Assembly: GCF_004363955.1 (NCBI RefSeq)
Contig: NZ_SNZR01000014.1
Location: 62,001 to 126,000, forward strand
DNA from: Enterovirga rhinocerotis
Lineage (GTDB): Bacteria > Pseudomonadota > Alphaproteobacteria > Rhizobiales > Beijerinckiaceae
Length of the DNA: 64,000 nt
Reading direction: 5' to 3'
Below are positions 61,196 through 64,000 of the stretch, piece by piece. A program made the position numbers and the translations under genes. How positions within the stretch are numbered: position 1 is the stretch's first letter; every line of letters starts with the position of its first letter. Below the pieces are notes generated by a model. It was not told where the DNA came from. It did not search any database and was given only the letters and a program-made list of their open reading frames with translations.

Positions 61196-61630
61196 TCAGG
61201 TGCCGCGGGTGGTGTGGCGCGGTGCGCGCAGGAGGCCCGCCTGCGTTCCGATCGCCATCTCGAAGCTGTCGGCGATCCGGCGGGCGCGGTCGATGAAGAT
61301 CGGAGCCGCGCGCGGCGGCAGGACCTCGTGCGCCGTCCGCTCGAAGAGGTCGAGCCAGCGATCGAAATGAGCCGGCGCGAGGCCGAGCCGGAAATGGGGC
61401 CGCAGCGGGCGGCCCTCATAACGGGAGGTGCGCAGGACCACGCCCGACCAGAAATCGCACAGATGGGCGAGGTGCCGGTCCCAATCGGCGACCTGGGCGT
61501 TGAAGATCGGCCCGATCAGGTCGTCCTCGCGCACGCGGCCATAGAAGGTATGGACCAGGCGCCGGATCTCCTCCTCCGTCACGACGGGGTCGAAAGGGTC
61601 GCCGATGGACACGGTCGTGGGCGCGCTCAT
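61196..61630 (-). CDS. group III truncated haemoglobin
   Basis: 144 residues, a normal length. The globin pattern VTEEEIRRLVHTFYGRVREDDLIGPIFNAQVADWDRHLAHLCDFWSGVVL and RPHFRLGLAPAHFDRWLDLFERTAHEVLP includes the proximal His region (AHFDRW). Group III truncated haemoglobins bind O2, NO or cyanide; the family role is unclear. It is on the same strand as the cluster, about 300 bases upstream of the sulfurtransferase gene, and may belong to the same function. Confidence 0.92.
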   Translation of the reverse strand: MSAPTTVSIGDPFDPVVTEEEIRRLVHTFYGRVREDDLIGPIFNAQVADWDRHLAHLCDFWSGVVLRTSRYEGRPLRPHFRLGLAPAHFDRWLDLFERTAHEVLPPRAAPIFIDRARRIADSFEMAIGTQAGLLRAPRHTTRGT

Positions 61631-61776
61631 GCCGGCATCTAACCCGCCGGGCGGGACAGGACCAAGGCGGCCCCATTCCGCGATCGCGTCAACGGATCGG
61701 TCAGCCTGATTCCGGATCGTCTCCGCTCGGCGGTCCCGTTCAGAGCCCGGCAGGATTTGGCTGGCATGATGGCGGC

Positions 61777-63198
61777 ATGACGCCCAGCATCCTTCCCGTC
61801 ATCATGTGCGGCGGCTCCGGCACGCGGCTCTGGCCGGCCTCGCGCGAGAGCATGCCGAAGCAGTTCATCTCGCTGATCGAGGGGCAGCCTTCGACCTTCC
61901 GGATGACGGTCGAGCGCGTCTCCGGGCCGGGCTTCCTTCGTCCGGTGGTAATCTCCTCCTCGGATTCGCGCTTCGTCGTGGCCGAGCAACTCGCCCAGGC
62001 CGGGATCGAGGCCGATATCCTGCTCGAACCGGAGCGCCGCGATTCGGCGGCGGCCGTCGCCGTCGCGGCCTGCCAGGCCGCCGCACGCGGCCCCGAGACG
62101 ATCGTCCTGATCCTCGCCGCCGACCACCTGATCGGCGACGATGCCGCTTTCGCGGCGGCCTGCCGAAGCGCGGCGGCGGGGGCCGAGCGGGGGCTCATCA
62201 TGACGCTCGGCATCGCGCCGACGCGTCCGGCGACCGGCTACGGCTACATCCTGGCGGGCGACGAGGTGCCGGAGGCCGGCGGAGCCCGCCGCGTCGCCCG
62301 GTTCGTCGAGAAGCCCGACGCGGCCGGGGCCGAGCGGCTGATCGCCGAGGGCGCGCTCTGGAACGGCGGCTATTTCCTCTTCCGCGCGGACGTGATGACG
62401 AAGGAGCTGTCGCTCCACGCGCCGAAGATCCTGTCGGCCGCGAAGGAGGCGCTCGACGGCGCGAAGCGCGATCTCGACTTCATCCGGCTCGATCCGGAGG
62501 CGTTCGCCGAAGCCCCCAAGACGTCGATCGACTACGCCGTCATGGAGAAGACCGACCGGGCGGGCGTCCTCGCCGTCTCCTTCCCCTGGAACGATGTCGG
62601 GACCTGGAGCGCGCTCTGGGACGCGGCCCCCCGCGATGCGGACGGCAACGCCATTCGCGGCCGGGTTGCGGCGATCGGCACCCGGGACAGCCTCGTCTAT
62701 GGCAGCGACGAGACCCTGACCGCCGTCGTCGGCCTCGATGGGATCGTCGTCGTGACGACGCCCGACGCCGTCCTCGTGACGTCGAAGGAGAAGGCGGACG
62801 CCGTCAAGGACGTCGTCGCATCGCTGCGCGCCGCCGGTCATGCCGAAGCCGACGAGCATCGGCGCATGTATCGCCCCTGGGGCTGGTACCAGCGGATCGA
62901 CATCGGCACGCGCTTCCAGGTCAAGCGCATCCTCGTCCATCCGCAGGGCCGCCTCTCGCTGCAGAAGCATTTCCACCGCGCCGAGCACTGGGTCGTCGTG
63001 CGCGGCACGGCCGAGGTCACGGTCGACGACAGGGTCCAGCTCGTCCACGAGAACGAGGCGGTATACCTCCCGATCGGCTGCACCCACCGCCTCGTCAATC
63101 CGGGCCGCATCCCGCTCGAGCTGATCGAGATTCAGGTCGGCAGCTATACGGGCGAGGACGACATCGTCCGCGTCGAGGACATCTACGGACGCGGCTGA
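61777..63198 (+). CDS. manC: bifunctional mannose-1-phosphate guanylyltransferase/mannose-6-phosphate isomerase
   Basis: 473 residues. The nucleotidyltransferase domain starts PVIMCGGSGTRLWPASRESMPKQFI with the pyrophosphorylase signature, and FVEKPDAAGAERLIAEGALWNGGYFLF follows. The C-terminal cupin domain (from about 350) has RPWGWYQRIDIGTRFQVKRILVHPQGRLSLQKHFHRAEHWVVVRG, the type II phosphomannose isomerase motif. It supplies GDP-mannose for surface polysaccharides. ATG start at 61777; stands divergent from the haemoglobin gene. Confidence 0.94.
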   Translation: MTPSILPVIMCGGSGTRLWPASRESMPKQFISLIEGQPSTFRMTVERVSGPGFLRPVVISSSDSRFVVAEQLAQAGIEADILLEPERRDSAAAVAVAACQAAARGPETIVLILAADHLIGDDAAFAAACRSAAAGAERGLIMTLGIAPTRPATGYGYILAGDEVPEAGGARRVARFVEKPDAAGAERLIAEGALWNGGYFLFRADVMTKELSLHAPKILSAAKEALDGAKRDLDFIRLDPEAFAEAPKTSIDYAVMEKTDRAGVLAVSFPWNDVGTWSALWDAAPRDADGNAIRGRVAAIGTRDSLVYGSDETLTAVVGLDGIVVVTTPDAVLVTSKEKADAVKDVVASLRAAGHAEADEHRRMYRPWGWYQRIDIGTRFQVKRILVHPQGRLSLQKHFHRAEHWVVVRGTAEVTVDDRVQLVHENEAVYLPIGCTHRLVNPGRIPLELIEIQVGSYTGEDDIVRVEDIYGRG

Positions 63199-63211
63199 GG
63201 GAGCCGGCCTG

Positions 63212-64000
63212 CTATCGCAGCCCCCCCTCCAGCAGCCGCGAGACGGCGCGGGCGGTGAAGTCCACCATCGGCACGATGCGGGCGTAGTTGAGCCGTGTCG
63301 GCCCGATCACGCCGACGGCGCCGACGATCCTCTGCTGGCCGTCCCGGAAGGGCGCGGCGATGAGGGACGAGCCGGACAGCGAGAAGAGCCGGTTCTCCGA
63401 GCCGATGAAGATGCGCACGCCCTCGCCGTCCTCGGCGCGGGTGAGGAGATCGGCGACGTCGGTCTGGGTCTCGAGATCCTCGAACAGAAGGCGCATGCGC
63501 TCGAGATCCTCGGCGGCGCTCAGGTTGTCGAGGAGGTTCGCCTGGCCGCGGACGATGAGCTGGCGGGCCTCGGGCTGGCCGATCGCGGTCGCAAGGCCCG
63601 TCTCGACGAGGCGGGCCGTGATCTCGTCGAGCTCGCGGGACATCGCGGCGCGCCGGTGCTCGACCGCGCTCCGCAGCTCCGCCAGCGTCCGGCCGCCGAT
63701 ACGGGCGTTCAGGTAGTTCGAGGCCTCGACGAGGGCCGAGGCCGGCAGGCCCGGCGGGAGGTCGAGCAGGCGGTTCTCGACGGACCCGTCCTCCGCGACG
63801 AGGACGACGAGCGCCCGTCCCGGATCGAGCCGCACGAATTCGACATGCCGCAGGGGCGCGTCGGTCTTCGTCGTCACGACGACGCCCGCGCCGCGCGAGA
63901 TGCCCGACAGCATGGCCGAGGCCTCGCTGAGCGCCGTCTCGAAGGTTCGCGAGGACGCGGCCTGGCGCATCTGCGCCTCGATCCGGTCGCGCTCGTCCTG
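63212..64000 (-). CDS. hrcA: HrcA heat-shock repressor, partial (N-terminus outside window)
   Basis: The frame is open from the right edge (a codon boundary at 64000) to 63212 and gives 262 or so C-terminal residues. Patterns are [106 protein letters not shown], the HrcA C-terminal dimerisation region. The DNA-binding winged helix is outside the window. HrcA represses groESL/dnaK-type operons at CIRCE sites. It is convergent with manC, 13 bases apart. Confidence 0.93.
   Translation of the reverse strand, partial: QDERDRIEAQMRQAASSRTFETALSEASAMLSGISRGAGVVVTTKTDAPLRHVEFVRLDPGRALVVLVAEDGSVENRLLDLPPGLPASALVEASNYLNARIGGRTLAELRSAVEHRRAAMSRELDEITARLVETGLATAIGQPEARQLIVRGQANLLDNLSAAEDLERMRLLFEDLETQTDVADLLTRAEDGEGVRIFIGSENRLFSLSGSSLIAAPFRDGQQRIVGAVGVIGPTRLNYARIVPMVDFTARAVSRLLEGGLR

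Noticed and set aside
61761-61777. Possible third sigma-54 promoter (GG-N10-GC) on the plus strand next to manC.
   Set aside because: The -12 part lacks the TTGC wording, and the start point would fall within the manC coding region.

Overview
The window is GC-rich bacterial chromosome with dense coding, many 4-base ATGA/GTGA overlaps and frequent GTG/TTG starts. Gene content points to an alphaproteobacterium of the order Hyphomicrobiales (Rhizobiales): a FeuP/FeuQ-like two-component pair, DUF1491, DUF2336, DUF6456 and DUF3309 proteins, a CtrA box, an RcGTA-type gene transfer agent (GTA) cluster, and palindromic repeats of a kind common in that order. The genus cannot be fixed from the sequence alone. 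No rRNA, tRNA, CRISPR array or insertion sequence was seen, and no stretch above 300 bases lacks a gene.

Layout. 1-9.8 kb: end of a short-chain dehydrogenase, an FMN-dependent alpha-hydroxy-acid dehydrogenase, the lipid II flippase MurJ with a GT2 glycosyltransferase, a YdjC-type deacetylase, Fe superoxide dismutase, an S9 peptidase and a DUF6456 protein. 9.8-18.4 kb: SufE, a CtrA-box-linked sensor kinase, peptidoglycan-binding, DUF1491, DUF2336 and lipoprotein genes, a class A penicillin-binding protein, a cysteine-cluster protein and a DUF3309 miniprotein. 18.5-38.3 kb: a complete-looking GTA structural cluster in the order of the Rhodobacter capsulatus prototype (TerS, TerL, portal, protease, capsid, adaptor, stopper, terminator, tube, chaperones, tape measure, distal tail, hub, peptidase, megatron), followed by a DUF2793 fibre-like protein and an endolysin/membrane-protein lysis-like cassette. 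Two secreted trypsin-like proteases sit antisense between capsid and adaptor genes, and REP-like palindromes sit between tail genes.

38.3-42.8 kb: a TTG-start membrane miniprotein, a PepSY-like periplasmic protein, FeuP/FeuQ-like regulators, and cytochrome c maturation genes ccmI and ccmH without ccmE/ccmF between them. 42.8-47.0 kb: an Anbu operon (circularly permuted ATP-grasp, alpha-E, transglutaminase-like and the proteasome-like Anbu peptidase). 47.1-50.8 kb: RadC, methionine aminopeptidase, an FkbM methyltransferase, a CinA-like protein and a DUF1971 protein.

50.9-61.6 kb: a same-strand cluster joining a rhodanese-type sulfurtransferase, a DUF302 protein, a Tat-exported NrtA/SsuA-like binding protein, a sigma-54 activator, OsmC, an acyl-CoA-dehydrogenase-fold flavoprotein, a rubredoxin-reductase fusion, an ABC permease and ATPase, and cyanase. 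Two near-consensus -24/-12 promoters and a perfect 14-base inverted repeat beside the activator gene suggest one inducible regulon for uptake and breakdown of a small N/S compound; a truncated haemoglobin lies just upstream. The right edge carries mannose-1-phosphate guanylyltransferase/mannose-6-phosphate isomerase and most of HrcA.
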